This document shows, piece after piece, positions 8,330 through 17,485 of a stretch of 64,000 nucleotides of DNA (the stretch's first letter is position 1; each line of letters opens with the position of its first letter). Below the pieces are notes generated by a model. The model was not told where the DNA came from and searched no databases. It worked only from the letters and a program-made list of their open reading frames with translations. The position numbers were made by a program, and so were the translations under genes. The DNA is from JABDFW01 sp035550215 (GTDB lineage: Bacteria > Bacteroidota > Bacteroidia > Chitinophagales > Chitinophagaceae). The stretch is from assembly GCA_035550215.1 (NCBI GenBank), contig DASZPM010000002.1, positions 124,001-188,000 on the forward strand, given 5' to 3'.

Positions 8330-10702
8330 ATGAGAATAAACATCAACAAAACCTACTCGCTTATTAATATTTTTGGCCTTGCACTGGGGCTTACAGGTGT
8401 TATCATCATCACGCTTTTCCTGCACTACGAGTTTAATTACGATACATGGCACCCGCAGTTGCAAAGGGTGTACCGTTTGGAGGCATTGAATAACAATTCA
8501 AGCGCGGGCGCGGAAGATGAGTGGAACGATATATGCGATGCAAGGGTTGCTTTTGCCCTGCGCGGGCAATTACCGGCGGCGCAGGCGGTAACTACCATAC
8601 AACGCCCATGGAGTAAGCAACTGGCGATGGAAGCAGGCGGCAAAAGTTTTATGCAGCAAAGCGTATTAAGCTGCGACAGTTCATTCTTCAATGTGTTTCC
8701 ATACACGTTTTTAAGTGGTAATGCGCTTGCATTTAGTCAACCTAACAGTACTGTTCTTACCAGGGAAACAGCGCTTACTTTTTTTAATACGGTTAACGCT
8801 GCTGGCAGGGTAATAAATATAAAGCGCTATGATGCAGACAAGCCGCATCCCTACACAGTGGCGGGTGTTATTGCCACGCCGGCTTCTCCTTCCATCATGA
8901 GTTTTACTGCCTTGCAGCATGAGGCTTATATGGATAAAGCGCCGGAATATGCGGGCGAACATTCCCCCGTAAAAATATTCATGCTTGTGCGGCCTAATAC
9001 CGCCATGCAGCAAACAGCGCAGGCCGCGGAGAGGATATACAACGCCACGCTGGATGCATGGGCCGCCCAAAGAAATCAACTCCATCTTTCCGCTCGCAAT
9101 AAACGGCATGAGCATGGCATACAATTGCAATCCCTCAGGGATGCGCATATTCACGCCATCGGGGAAAAAAGCCTGCCTGAAAAAATGGCCCCTTTAATAG
9201 CGTTGTCTGTATTGCTGTTAATTATCGGCATAGTTAATTTTACCAATCTCTCCATTGCGCAGGCATCTTACAGGGCCAAAGAGGTGGTGATACGTAAAAT
9301 ATCAGGTGCAGGCCGTACCCGGCTTACCTGGCGCTTTTTATGGCAGGCAACTATAAAATGCTGCGCGGCTTTTTTGCTGGCAGGTGTTTTCGCCTTTTTG
9401 CTTATGCCCGTTTTTAATTCAGTATTTAATATTTCCATCACTTCTGTAAGCAGTATTAGTGTAACCAGCTTTGTTATTACCGTTGTTACCATATTGGCGG
9501 TAACCATATTGCTTTCAGGGCTGTACCCCGCGGTATATATTGCAGGGTATAAACCGCTGAAAGTATTGCGTGGCGATGTAAGCCGCAGCGCAGGTAAATT
9601 CTCCCTGCGTAATGTTTTGGTAGTGCTGCAGTTTGCCATTGCCATAATATTTATGATAAGCCTTGGCATTATGGGCAGGCAGCTTAACTATATGGCGCAT
9701 GCTGATTTAGGGTTTAAGCCGCAGGGGCTTATACATATACAAGCATCCTATAACCCTCAACTGGCGGAGCGTATTAAAAATATTCCCGGCGTGCTGTACG
9801 CAGGGGAGACATCCCAAACCATGGGTGAAGCAGATAACATGAAAATTAACGTGTTTTACAATGGCGACAGCGCCCGGGTAAATTTTGTGGGCATTGGGTA
9901 CGAAACAATGCAGACCATGCACGTAAAACTGCAGGAGGGCAGGCTGTTTTCAAGAGAACATGGCGCAGACAGCATTAACACTATTATTGTAAACAGCACC
10001 GCTGCCAAAATGATGGGTGGCGGGGCAGTAGGTAAATGGATATACCTCGGCTCGTATAAATACAAACAGCAAATTGTGGGGGTGATTGATGATTACCATT
10101 ACCAGGGTTTTGATAAAGCCATTGGCCCAACCGTGTACACCATTAACGGCAATTATGGCGTGCCGGACAGGAACGGCATACTGGTAAATGCCGGTAGCAA
10201 TATTAAAGCGGTACTGCCGCGCATAGAACGTTTATGGAGTGAATACTATGCCGGTTACCCTTTTCAATATTCGTTCGTGGATGATGAGTTTAATAGCCTG
10301 CTTATACAGTACAGGCGTATGCAGCAGGTATTTAATGCCTTTGCCGTTATAGCGGTTTTGCTGTCACTAACAGGTTTGTTTGCCCTTACAACCTACATGG
10401 TGCAGCAACGTAATAAAGAAATAGGCATAAGAAAAATTTTGGGCGCCACTGTCGCGTCTATATTGCAGAAGTTTAATAAAAATTACCTGCTGCTTATTTT
10501 AGTGGCAAATATTATTGCATGGCCGGTTGCTATTATGCTGTCGGATGCATGGCTTAACGGCTTTGTTTACAGAATTAATATACCCCTGCTGCCATTTGCC
10601 GCAGCCATGGGTATTTCACTGTTACTGGCTGCCATAACGGTAAGTATACAGGTATGGCGTGCCGCTGCTGCCAACCCGGTTAAAGTGTTGCGACAGGAGT
10701 AA
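8330..10702 (+). CDS. MacB/FtsX-type ABC transporter permease, shortened N-terminus
   Basis: The 790-residue protein has the eight-helix duplicated layout common in Bacteroidota: TM1 (SLINIFGLALGLTG), a large periplasmic MacB_PCD domain, three helices (about 285-400), a second TM, a second periplasmic domain, then three C-terminal helices with LFALTTYMVQQRNKEIGIRK. Family members usually begin with about 15 residues ending in WRNL before the first helix. This protein begins MRININKTYSLINIF, so that amphipathic segment is missing; the upstream frame is open back to 8273 but does not encode it. No ATPase gene adjoins it. It probably exports a peptide or lipid, or drives mechanotransmission at the inner membrane, if an ATPase is supplied elsewhere. 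Confidence 0.85.
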   Translation: MRININKTYSLINIFGLALGLTGVIIITLFLHYEFNYDTWHPQLQRVYRLEALNNNSSAGAEDEWNDICDARVAFALRGQLPAAQAVTTIQRPWSKQLAMEAGGKSFMQQSVLSCDSSFFNVFPYTFLSGNALAFSQPNSTVLTRETALTFFNTVNAAGRVINIKRYDADKPHPYTVAGVIATPASPSIMSFTALQHEAYMDKAPEYAGEHSPVKIFMLVRPNTAMQQTAQAAERIYNATLDAWAAQRNQLHLSARNKRHEHGIQLQSLRDAHIHAIGEKSLPEKMAPLIALSVLLLIIGIVNFTNLSIAQASYRAKEVVIRKISGAGRTRLTWRFLWQATIKCCAAFLLAGVFAFLLMPVFNSVFNISITSVSSISVTSFVITVVTILAVTILLSGLYPAVYIAGYKPLKVLRGDVSRSAGKFSLRNVLVVLQFAIAIIFMISLGIMGRQLNYMAHADLGFKPQGLIHIQASYNPQLAERIKNIPGVLYAGETSQTMGEADNMKINVFYNGDSARVNFVGIGYETMQTMHVKLQEGRLFSREHGADSINTIIVNSTAAKMMGGGAVGKWIYLGSYKYKQQIVGVIDDYHYQGFDKAIGPTVYTINGNYGVPDRNGILVNAGSNIKAVLPRIERLWSEYYAGYPFQYSFVDDEFNSLLIQYRRMQQVFNAFAVIAVLLSLTGLFALTTYMVQQRNKEIGIRKILGATVASILQKFNKNYLLLILVANIIAWPVAIMLSDAWLNGFVYRINIPLLPFAAAMGISLLLAAITVSIQVWRAAAANPVKVLRQE

Positions 10703-10777
10703 TTTAATAACACGCGGCAAACAATATTGCGTTGTATATTTACGCAGCCACCGGCGAAATAATAACACACCTGTTAC

Positions 10778-11548
10778 ATGAAACACATCCGCCACTGCAT
10801 TTTTGCTTCAGCCTGCTTTCTGTTATTTGCTGCAAATGCTTCTGCTCAAAATGATACCACTATTGCCAAAAACGATACAACCAGTGTAAAGAATGATACT
10901 ACTATAAATGCAGATACCTCTTTGGTGTATAAAGACAGTATGCGCGGCCAGCGTTATTGCGAGATTGTATTGGTAAAAGTGTCCCTGCCAAATATTATAG
11001 TTACTGTGTACAACAGCCTTGGTGTTAACGCCTGCCCCGAAGAGCAGTGGAAAAACATTAACACCGACGAACTGAAAAAGCAGTTTGGTGTGCATACAGT
11101 AGTAGCCAACGGCCCGCGGTTTTATTTGATGGATAAAATTGCCCTGTATAACAATGATACCTCGGTGGTGGCTTTTGACAGCCTGCCCATGAAACAGTGG
11201 GCCAAAATGCGCATGGGTATAAACATGGCATTGAGCCTGAAAAAAGGGGAAACATATAAAGAGCGGCCGTTTAAGATGAATACGGTGAAAATTTTCAGCA
11301 AGGGAAGCACGGTATTTGAATTAACCAGCCCGGAACATACGTACGTTATGGAAAGCTACTCGCAGGAAGTGGATTCAACATTATCTGAAGCCATGTTGCC
11401 TAACCTGCAACAGCGTTTAGCCCTGCCTGCAGGATGGGCTTATAAAGTGGTGACGCTTGATGATGATTTACGGCTGGTAACGGTTGCGCGTAAAGAGGCC
11501 TTTGGCCTGGAAGATGAACTGGGTAACAGGTACCAGCGGGTTGATTGA
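10778..11548 (+). CDS. Secreted hypothetical protein with NDTT repeats
   Basis: The 256-residue protein has a Sec signal peptide ending ANASAQ. The mature N-terminus carries three spaced NDTT repeats (QNDTT, KNDTT, KNDTT) and then a related INADT, a low-complexity spacer. The following region (VKVSLPNIIVTVYNSLGVNACPEEQW) and the remainder form a compact alpha/beta domain that I do not recognise. It starts 75 bases after the permease gene on the same strand and might be co-transcribed with it. No catalytic motif is evident. Confidence 0.6.
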   Translation: MKHIRHCIFASACFLLFAANASAQNDTTIAKNDTTSVKNDTTINADTSLVYKDSMRGQRYCEIVLVKVSLPNIIVTVYNSLGVNACPEEQWKNINTDELKKQFGVHTVVANGPRFYLMDKIALYNNDTSVVAFDSLPMKQWAKMRMGINMALSLKKGETYKERPFKMNTVKIFSKGSTVFELTSPEHTYVMESYSQEVDSTLSEAMLPNLQQRLALPAGWAYKVVTLDDDLRLVTVARKEAFGLEDELGNRYQRVD

Positions 11549-11653
11549 TATATTATTCCTGTTGATGAAAACCAAAGCCTTTAGCTTTTGCAGGTCAGCG
11601 GCACAGCTATATCTTTGGATGCAACCATATTAGCACAGTGGCCTGCTTTATTT

Positions 11654-12175
11654 ATGCAAAAAATTTTTACCGCTTTTATTACATTGGCGCTGCTTACCGG
11701 CAGCAACATTGGCTTTTCGCAATCGCCGCCACCGGCTGCAGTTTATCCAAAGCCGGTAGGGTATGTGAGCTTTATTTTTCCGCTGGTTACTGTAAATAAA
11801 AATGAAACAACATCAAACTTTACGCACGCCACCACCATTGGTTTTCCTGTAGGTGTTAACGTGCTGTACAGCGATAAGTTTGGCTTTAGTTTTGAAATAA
11901 CCCCTTTTGTAAAAGCGGGCAGCGGAACAAGCAAAACAAGCAACGTATTGATTGACCCCGGCACCATGTTTCGGTTTAAGCACGGTTTTACTATTATTAC
12001 CCGGCTTGCTTTTGAAACGCAGGGCCGTTACGGTTTTACGCCCGTGTTTAACAAGGTTTACCTGCGTACAAAAGCCATAAACTATTTTGTTGCAGGTTCT
12101 TTGCCCGTGCGTTTTGGCAATAGCGACCCTGCTTCGCTTGGCCTTAGCCTGCAATTTGGTTTTATCTTTAATTGA
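11654..12175 (+). CDS. Small secreted protein, probable outer membrane beta-barrel
   Basis: The start at 11654 (ATG) gives a clean signal peptide, MQKIFTAFITLALLTGSNIGFSQ; the frame is open to a TTG at 11588 that adds 22 unhelpful residues. The mature 150 residues have alternating hydrophobic strands (PVGVNVLYSDKFGFSFEITPFVKAG, written here only in part as YSDKFGFSFEITPFVK) and end with SLGLSLQFGFIFN, a terminal aromatic strand typical of small barrels. Function is unknown. It is convergent with the lipoprotein gene at 12185, nine bases away. Confidence 0.6.
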   Translation: MQKIFTAFITLALLTGSNIGFSQSPPPAAVYPKPVGYVSFIFPLVTVNKNETTSNFTHATTIGFPVGVNVLYSDKFGFSFEITPFVKAGSGTSKTSNVLIDPGTMFRFKHGFTIITRLAFETQGRYGFTPVFNKVYLRTKAINYFVAGSLPVRFGNSDPASLGLSLQFGFIFN

Positions 12176-12184
12176 TATTGGGTA

Positions 12185-12691
12185 TTATCCAAAGCTGCCT
12201 ATGACAATATTGTCAGCCTGCCGGGTAGATAAATTGATCCTTAACGTGAAGGTTGACAAACCATCCCCGTTGGAACTGACAAACTCCTTTGTTCGCCATT
12301 GAGGAAATGCGCGGCAAAAGCAAATTACCTCCAGCATACGCTGACCATTGCCATCTTTATATGGAAAATATTGCTGCCTGTATTTTGATAAATTGATAAT
12401 AAAATTGTCTATTGAAACTCTTTCCCCAAACGCCTCATAGAATCTCCTGCTATATTTGCCGTTGAATTTATTAACAGCATTAGTCAGGAAGCTGTCTGCA
12501 AGAATAATATCTTCATTTGTTAATGGCAATGGAGTAGAATATTTAGGGAAACTGTATAGAGAAGTGTCGTAGCTAAAAATAGTTATTTTGCTTGTGTCAA
12601 AAATCAATGATTGATATTCAAACGTTCCCGAGACTTTTTGCCCGCATGACAGGAAAGATGCAAACAAAATGGCTATAATTATACTTTTCAT
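12185..12691 (-). CDS. Lipoprotein, hypothetical
   Basis: A 168-residue protein with lipoprotein signal MKSIIIAILFASFLSC. The mature part has no motif I recognise; it contains a three-Cys stretch (MLEVICFCRAFPQW) and ends in strand-like LRINLSTRQADNIVIGSFG. By eye the gene is more AT-rich than its neighbours. It may belong to a lineage-specific accessory set together with the small genes at 13326 and 13965. Confidence 0.5.
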   Translation of the reverse strand: MKSIIIAILFASFLSCGQKVSGTFEYQSLIFDTSKITIFSYDTSLYSFPKYSTPLPLTNEDIILADSFLTNAVNKFNGKYSRRFYEAFGERVSIDNFIINLSKYRQQYFPYKDGNGQRMLEVICFCRAFPQWRTKEFVSSNGDGLSTFTLRINLSTRQADNIVIGSFG

Positions 12692-12804
12692 CTGCAGCGT
12701 TAAAAAAGGTTGTTTCGCATACGATGCGCTTTTTTTATGAAGTTAATAACTTTCGTTGTTTAATTTAGCTTCCGGCTGTATTGGTTACTTATTACATTTA
12801 ACCC

Positions 12805-13302
12805 ATGAAGGTTTTGGTGTTAGGGCCGTCCGGTTCAGGAAAAACATATATAGCGCGTGCCCTGCAACGCGCCGGTATTAACGCTTTTGACGATGGCGAT
12901 ATACCCGGCCTCTCTGCCTGGTACAACCGGCAGGGCCAAAAAGTGCCCCAACCCGCAACGGCACAGCAAGCACTTGACAATCACTATTCTTTTTTGTGGA
13001 GTAAAAATGTGCTTGCAGAATTATTATCCCGTTTCCCGGAGGTGTATGTTTTTGGCGGCTCGGGCAACGTGTTTGATATGCTGCCGTTGTTTGACAAAGT
13101 ATATTTTTTAAAGATTGACCCTGCATTGCAAAAAGAACGCATTCGTAATGCTAAAGACAGGGATGCAAAGATGGATTTCAACGAAGACGAACTCGTTATT
13201 TGGGGTGGATGGTTTGAGCAGGAAGCACAAAAACGAGACATTACTTTTATAGACGCCTCGCTAACGCCGGAAGAGATTTTTGAAGTGATAAAAGGGCAGT
13301 AA
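12805..13302 (+). CDS. P-loop nucleoside/shikimate kinase-like protein
   Basis: The 165-residue protein begins with a Walker A motif directly at the N-terminus (GPSGSGKT, residues 7-14), as in adenylate, shikimate and cytidylate kinases. Downstream, FPEVYVFGGSGNVFDMLPLFDKVYFL (cited in part) resembles the core strands of such folds, and LQKERIRNAKDRDAKM supplies basic lid-like residues. The length fits a small NMP-kinase-like ATPase. The substrate cannot be read. It is bounded on both sides by leftward genes and is probably transcribed alone. Confidence 0.6.
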   Translation: MKVLVLGPSGSGKTYIARALQRAGINAFDDGDIPGLSAWYNRQGQKVPQPATAQQALDNHYSFLWSKNVLAELLSRFPEVYVFGGSGNVFDMLPLFDKVYFLKIDPALQKERIRNAKDRDAKMDFNEDELVIWGGWFEQEAQKRDITFIDASLTPEEIFEVIKGQ

Positions 13303-13325
13303 ATAATACTCAAGTATGTACCGGT

Positions 13326-13904
13326 TTAATGCCCTTCTTTTTTACCACCGTTGTTTTCTAATGCCGCGACAGAAAATGTTTTTTGGCTTGTTTGAAAATC
13401 GTCGCCCCTGTAATGAAAGCCACTGTATATTGAAATAAAGGCAGTATCACACGGTACTGCTGTTAAATAGGTGTACTGCTGTTGAATGCCCGCATCCACA
13501 AAAGAATCATACCAATCTTTTGGAATCCAGACAATTTTTTCTGTATGCGTTTCATTCTTTTCATCCTTTACCGGGTTGTACTTTTCAAATAAAAGCTGGT
13601 AATTTATTCTTTCATCGCCGTGTATTACGGGTGCTTCTTTGCGCAGTATAAGAACATCGCAGGTAAAATCATTTATCCAGTGCCTAACCAGCCCTTTATT
13701 TTCAAGGTTGGCAATAACTTCTATAATAATTTTTTCATCCTGTCTTCCTACGACTCTCAGGTCAACGTTAAATTCAATTTTCGGGAAATTTTCCCTTGTG
13801 CGGATGAATTTAAGATAAACCCAGACAGCACCTATTATTACTCCCGCAGATTTTACCAGGGACTCAATTATGTCGACAGTATTTTTAAAAGGTGATGAAT
13901 CCAT
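13326..13904 (-). CDS. Hypothetical protein with one N-terminal membrane segment
   Basis: The 192-residue protein has a single N-terminal hydrophobic helix (about residues 16-34, SAGVIIGAVWVYLKF) and then a soluble domain rich in beta strands. The charged residues KFIRTRENFPK follow the helix. I do not recognise the domain. It is 23 bases from the convergent kinase-like gene. It lies 60 bases downstream of the DUF2625 gene on the same strand, so the two may be co-transcribed. Confidence 0.5.
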   Translation of the reverse strand: MDSSPFKNTVDIIESLVKSAGVIIGAVWVYLKFIRTRENFPKIEFNVDLRVVGRQDEKIIIEVIANLENKGLVRHWINDFTCDVLILRKEAPVIHGDERINYQLLFEKYNPVKDEKNETHTEKIVWIPKDWYDSFVDAGIQQQYTYLTAVPCDTAFISIYSGFHYRGDDFQTSQKTFSVAALENNGGKKEGH

Positions 13905-13964
13905 ATATTGTAATTTAAGTTTTTTACGGGCTGCTGTTATCGTTGCATTGCCTTTTACAGGGCA

Positions 13965-14717
13965 TCATCGCCCACCTTTACCAATCCCCATTTGTTTTTG
14001 TAAATCAAGCATAAAGAAAAACTCCTCTTCTGCAGGTACAGGTTTTCTAAAACTCTTGTTTACGTCTTTCCCTTCCTTTGACCATAAGGGTGGAAGGATG
14101 TGAAATACTTCATCGGCTTTCAATCCCTGTATGTCTTTTTTCCAGGAAGCCCAGCGTATGCCTTCATAAAATTTCGTCAAATCGCCGGTAAAACAAAACC
14201 AGATAAAATCTTCATAATTCATCCCGAGTGAATCCCACTCCAAATCGTCCGGCGACAGGTAGTAAATATTGCCGGTATCTGCGCCAAAACCGCCATAATT
14301 TATGGCAAAATAGCCGCCTGCCGCGTCGTCTGCTACCAGGTAAAATGCAGGCGGGTCTCCAAATTCATTAAAAGCTTTTCCCTTGTTCCAGTCGGGTAAT
14401 GTTCTTTTCATTACAGGGCTGCCCGAACCTAAAATTCTTATCCAGCCGTTGTCAATCAAAATACCGCCCGTTGAAAAAACAATGGCCCCCATAATGGAGC
14501 GGGTGGTAACCTGGGTTTTGTAAAGCGCATCCTTTGCCTTCACAGTGTCTGCCGGCAAAACCTGCACTTTATTGGTGGCAGAATCAATCCATTGTTTTAC
14601 CACCGGCCAGCCCGGGTCTTGCCGGTTAATCAATTGGTCAACCGTGCGCATCTTGTATTGAGCAGAAACCGTTGCCGAGGCGAGGAGCAAAATAGCTGTT
14701 AATAACTGTTTTTTCAT
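13965..14717 (-). CDS. DUF2625 family secreted protein
   Basis: The 250-residue protein has a Sec signal (MKKQLLTAILLLASATVSAQ). The mature part carries the conserved blocks I associate with DUF2625: VDQLINRQDPGWPVVKQWI, then TTRSIMGAIVFSTGGILIDNG with WIRILGSGS, then LVADDAAGGYFAINYGG, and FIWFCFTGDLTKFYEGIRW. Members are usually cytoplasmic proteins of unknown function; a signal peptide is a feature worth noting. Full length appears intact. It sits upstream of a membrane-anchored hypothetical gene in the same direction. Confidence 0.7.
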   Translation of the reverse strand: MKKQLLTAILLLASATVSAQYKMRTVDQLINRQDPGWPVVKQWIDSATNKVQVLPADTVKAKDALYKTQVTTRSIMGAIVFSTGGILIDNGWIRILGSGSPVMKRTLPDWNKGKAFNEFGDPPAFYLVADDAAGGYFAINYGGFGADTGNIYYLSPDDLEWDSLGMNYEDFIWFCFTGDLTKFYEGIRWASWKKDIQGLKADEVFHILPPLWSKEGKDVNKSFRKPVPAEEEFFFMLDLQKQMGIGKGGR

Positions 14718-15214
14718 ACCTGGTATTGGGCCGTGTTTGGGTTTTGAAGATACATTTTATCCCCCCAAAAATATTTCTCATTCTATGCGGACAAAACACC
14801 CTTTTTGCTATTTATAACGGGAGGTATTGCTAACCGGCACCCCCATAGTTCATTGACAGGATTTACAGGCCTATTGGTAAAAATTTAGCAGCGGTTAAGA
14901 ACTTGAATTTGTTGAAAAAATTGCTTATTTTTAAATAATAGTTTGATAATGAATTAGTTATAAATTATTGCATTCCTCCCTCGTCCTCCTTTTTCCCGCG
15001 AAAATTCCTCCCTTTGCGCTGGGTTTATTTAACGGTTGTGCTGAGGTTGCACTATATGAAGGAACAAAAAGGGTATTGGGGATAAGGGAATGAATCGTTT
15101 TATACGCAGTGGTTAAAAAACAATCATTTTTGCCTGGCGACCCACACTGAAAATGCGGTAATAAACCGCAATTATCAGGTTGTAACAGCTAAAGGGCGAT
15201 AGTACTTTTACAGT
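14718..15214. other. Intergenic region without a recognised gene
   Basis: Nearly 500 bases separate the divergent DUF2625 and AraC-Ogt genes. I see no coding frame. It contains an AT-rich stretch (about 14930-14970), a pyrimidine-rich tract (about 14972-15010) and a small hairpin, TGCGGT at 15154-15159 with ACCGCA at 15165-15170, 45 bases upstream of the AraC-Ogt start. The hairpin could be an AraC-type binding site or part of the leader. Confidence 0.5.
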
Positions 15215-16057
15215 ATGAAAACAGATTACGAACGCATTGAGAAAGCAATATGCTTTATAAAAGAAAACTTTCAGCAGCAGCCTGATTTGGATGAGGTGGC
15301 TAAGCAGGTATATTTAAGCCCTTACCATTTTCAGCGGCTGTTTAAAGACTGGGCAGGCGTTAGCCCCAAAAAATTTTTGCAGTACATAAGTATTGAGCAT
15401 GCCAAAGAGCTGTTGAGCAACAATGCCAGCCTGGCGGATGTAAGCTTTGAAACAGGCCTTAGCGGTACCAGCCGCCTGCACGACCTTTTTATTAATATTG
15501 AAGGTATGACGCCGGGTGAATATAAAAACGGTGGAGAAAGCCTGCAGATAAATTACAGCTATGCCGAAACCCCTTTTGGCGATATTATTATTGCCAGTAC
15601 GCAAAAGGGTATTTGCCACATTGCTTTTACCGGCAGCCACGGAGAGGCGTTAGGCGATTTGCGGCGGCATTTTCCGCAGGCGGTATTTGCGCAAAAAACG
15701 GATATGCTGCAGCAAACGGCCCTGCAGGTATTTACCGGCGACTGGCGAAACCTGCACCAGGTAAAACTGCATTTAAAGGGTACGCCGTTCCAGTTAAAAG
15801 TGTGGGAGGCGTTGCTGCGCATACCTATGGGTAATGTAAGTACCTATTCAACCATTGCGGAAGGGCTGCAATCGCCCAAAGCCAGCAGGGCGGTAGGCAG
15901 CGCGGTGGGGGCTAACCCGGTAGCTTATTTAATACCCTGCCACAGGGTAATACGGTCAACCGGGGTTATTGGGGAATACCACTGGGGCAGCGCGCGTAAA
16001 ACAGCTATCCTCGGCTGGGAGGCAGCAAAAACAGGTACGGCAGAGATAGAAAACTAA
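15215..16057 (+). CDS. AraC-type HTH / methylated-DNA-cysteine methyltransferase fusion (Ada-Ogt type)
   Basis: Two domains in 280 residues. Residues 8-104 form an AraC/XylS helix-turn-helix (LSPYHFQRLFKDWAGVSPKK and the second helix block ADVSFETGLSG). Residues 112-270 form the O6-alkylguanine-DNA alkyltransferase domain, with the active-site motif PCHRVIR (Cys242) and the DNA-binding RAVGSAVGANP. The protein repairs O6-methylguanine by irreversible transfer of the alkyl group to Cys242. The N-terminal zinc domain of true Ada, which senses phosphotriesters, is absent. Whether it activates transcription of an alkylation response is not clear; no alkA or alkB is adjacent. Confidence 0.9.
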   Translation: MKTDYERIEKAICFIKENFQQQPDLDEVAKQVYLSPYHFQRLFKDWAGVSPKKFLQYISIEHAKELLSNNASLADVSFETGLSGTSRLHDLFINIEGMTPGEYKNGGESLQINYSYAETPFGDIIIASTQKGICHIAFTGSHGEALGDLRRHFPQAVFAQKTDMLQQTALQVFTGDWRNLHQVKLHLKGTPFQLKVWEALLRIPMGNVSTYSTIAEGLQSPKASRAVGSAVGANPVAYLIPCHRVIRSTGVIGEYHWGSARKTAILGWEAAKTGTAEIEN

Positions 16058-16155
16058 GTTTCGGTAACCAACAGCTATCCTAAACCGCCAGCCCTTAAAT
16101 AAAGCCGTGTGTATAACAATGCATAACTTTTACCCATGGGCACATTAAGCGTTAT

Positions 16156-16163
16156 TAATTTTG
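16156..16163 (+). promoter_or_regulatory. Candidate -7 element for the MFS gene
   Basis: TAATTTTG matches the Bacteroidota -7 consensus TAnnTTTG exactly. It ends only four bases before the ATG at 16168, so transcription from it would be leaderless or would bypass that ATG. No convincing -33 TTG was found at the right distance. Confidence 0.4.
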
Positions 16164-16167
16164 CTGC

Positions 16168-17379
16168 ATGGTTTCGGCTGCACGAAATTTATACAAGAAC
16201 GCTTATTCGGGACTGTCAAGGCAAACATGGTGTTTATCAATAGTAATGCTCGTTAACCGCAGCGGTACCATGGTTATTCCTTTCCTTACCATGTACTGCC
16301 ACATTAAGCTGGGTTTTACAGTGGCACAGTCAGGCTTTGTTATGGCGCTGTTTGGTGGGGGCGCTATATTGGGCGCTTTTATTGGCGGCAGAATTGTAGA
16401 TGCATGGGGTTTTTACCCTTTACAACTGGCGGCCCTTTTAATGGGTGGTGCTATGTTTATAACCGTTGGCTTTTTACATAGTTACCCTGCGCTTTGCACC
16501 GGCACTTTTATTTTAAGCACGTGCAATGAGTCGTTCAGGCCCGCTAATTCGACAGCCATCGCGCATTACAGTGCCGTGGAGAACAGGACGCGGTCCTTTT
16601 CGTTAAACAGGTTAGCCATTAATATGGGTTGGGCAGTGGGCGGCGCGCTGGGTGGGTTTCTCGCTTCAATCAATTACCACCTGTTGTTTTGGGTAGATGG
16701 CTGCACTAACATACTGGCCGCGGGGCTGCTGATAAAGCTGCTGCCGTTTGTAAAAACAGGGAATAAAAGAAAGGTTGTTAAGCACGAAGAAACGGGCAAA
16801 GTACTGTTGCCTTACCGTGACAAAGCGTATATGTTCTTTATAGCGCTCACCATAATGTTTGCCGCCTGCTTCTTCCAGTTGTTTAGTATGGAGCCGCTGT
16901 TTTACAAAACCCAGTGGCACCTGAATGAAGGGTTTATAGGTATATTAATGACGCTTAACGGCATCATCATTGTGAGCATTGAAATGATTTTGGTGTATTC
17001 GCTGGAAGGCACAAGGCCGCTTACAGTATTTATACGTACGGGTATATTTTTGGTGGGCATCGGTTTTGTAATACTGAATGTTTTACCGCATGTTGCGTGG
17101 GTGGCCATATTATCCGTTGCAGTTGTAACAATAGGGGAGATACTTTCCATGCCGTTCATGAACTCCTTCTGGATAAGCCGTACCGCGGAAAATAACCGCG
17201 GGCAGTATGCCTCATACTATACCATCGCCTGGAGCATTGGGCAGATAATTGGCCCGTGGTGTGGCAGCGGCATAATTGAGCAGAGAAGTTATAATACGCT
17301 TTGGTGGCTTATAGCAGCTACTTGTTTTACTGCCTCCTTCGGTTTTAGCAGGTTAGGCAGGTATGTGAAAAGCAAATGA
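16168..17379 (+). CDS. MFS transporter
   Basis: A 403-residue integral membrane protein with about twelve hydrophobic helices and the MFS loop 2-3 signature in variant form (GGRIVDAWGFYP). FRPANSTAIAHY and NRLAINMGWAVGGALGG match helices 4-5 of drug-efflux type MFS proteins (MdtH/YdeE-like). The likely role is proton-coupled export of a small molecule from the cytoplasm. A candidate -7 box just before the ATG leaves the N-terminus uncertain; an internal start at the second Met (residue 27) would remove part of helix 1, which makes the listed start more likely. It is flanked by Ogt and a methyltransferase but no functional link is evident. Confidence 0.85.
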   Translation: MVSAARNLYKNAYSGLSRQTWCLSIVMLVNRSGTMVIPFLTMYCHIKLGFTVAQSGFVMALFGGGAILGAFIGGRIVDAWGFYPLQLAALLMGGAMFITVGFLHSYPALCTGTFILSTCNESFRPANSTAIAHYSAVENRTRSFSLNRLAINMGWAVGGALGGFLASINYHLLFWVDGCTNILAAGLLIKLLPFVKTGNKRKVVKHEETGKVLLPYRDKAYMFFIALTIMFAACFFQLFSMEPLFYKTQWHLNEGFIGILMTLNGIIIVSIEMILVYSLEGTRPLTVFIRTGIFLVGIGFVILNVLPHVAWVAILSVAVVTIGEILSMPFMNSFWISRTAENNRGQYASYYTIAWSIGQIIGPWCGSGIIEQRSYNTLWWLIAATCFTASFGFSRLGRYVKSK

Positions 17380-17485
17380 GGGGATGAAGAGTGAAAAGCG
17401 ATGATATTGAAACCTAACGTGGCTACTTTCAATTAATACATTATGCCGTGTAAATAATATTTGCCAGTTTACCTTATTCAGTACT

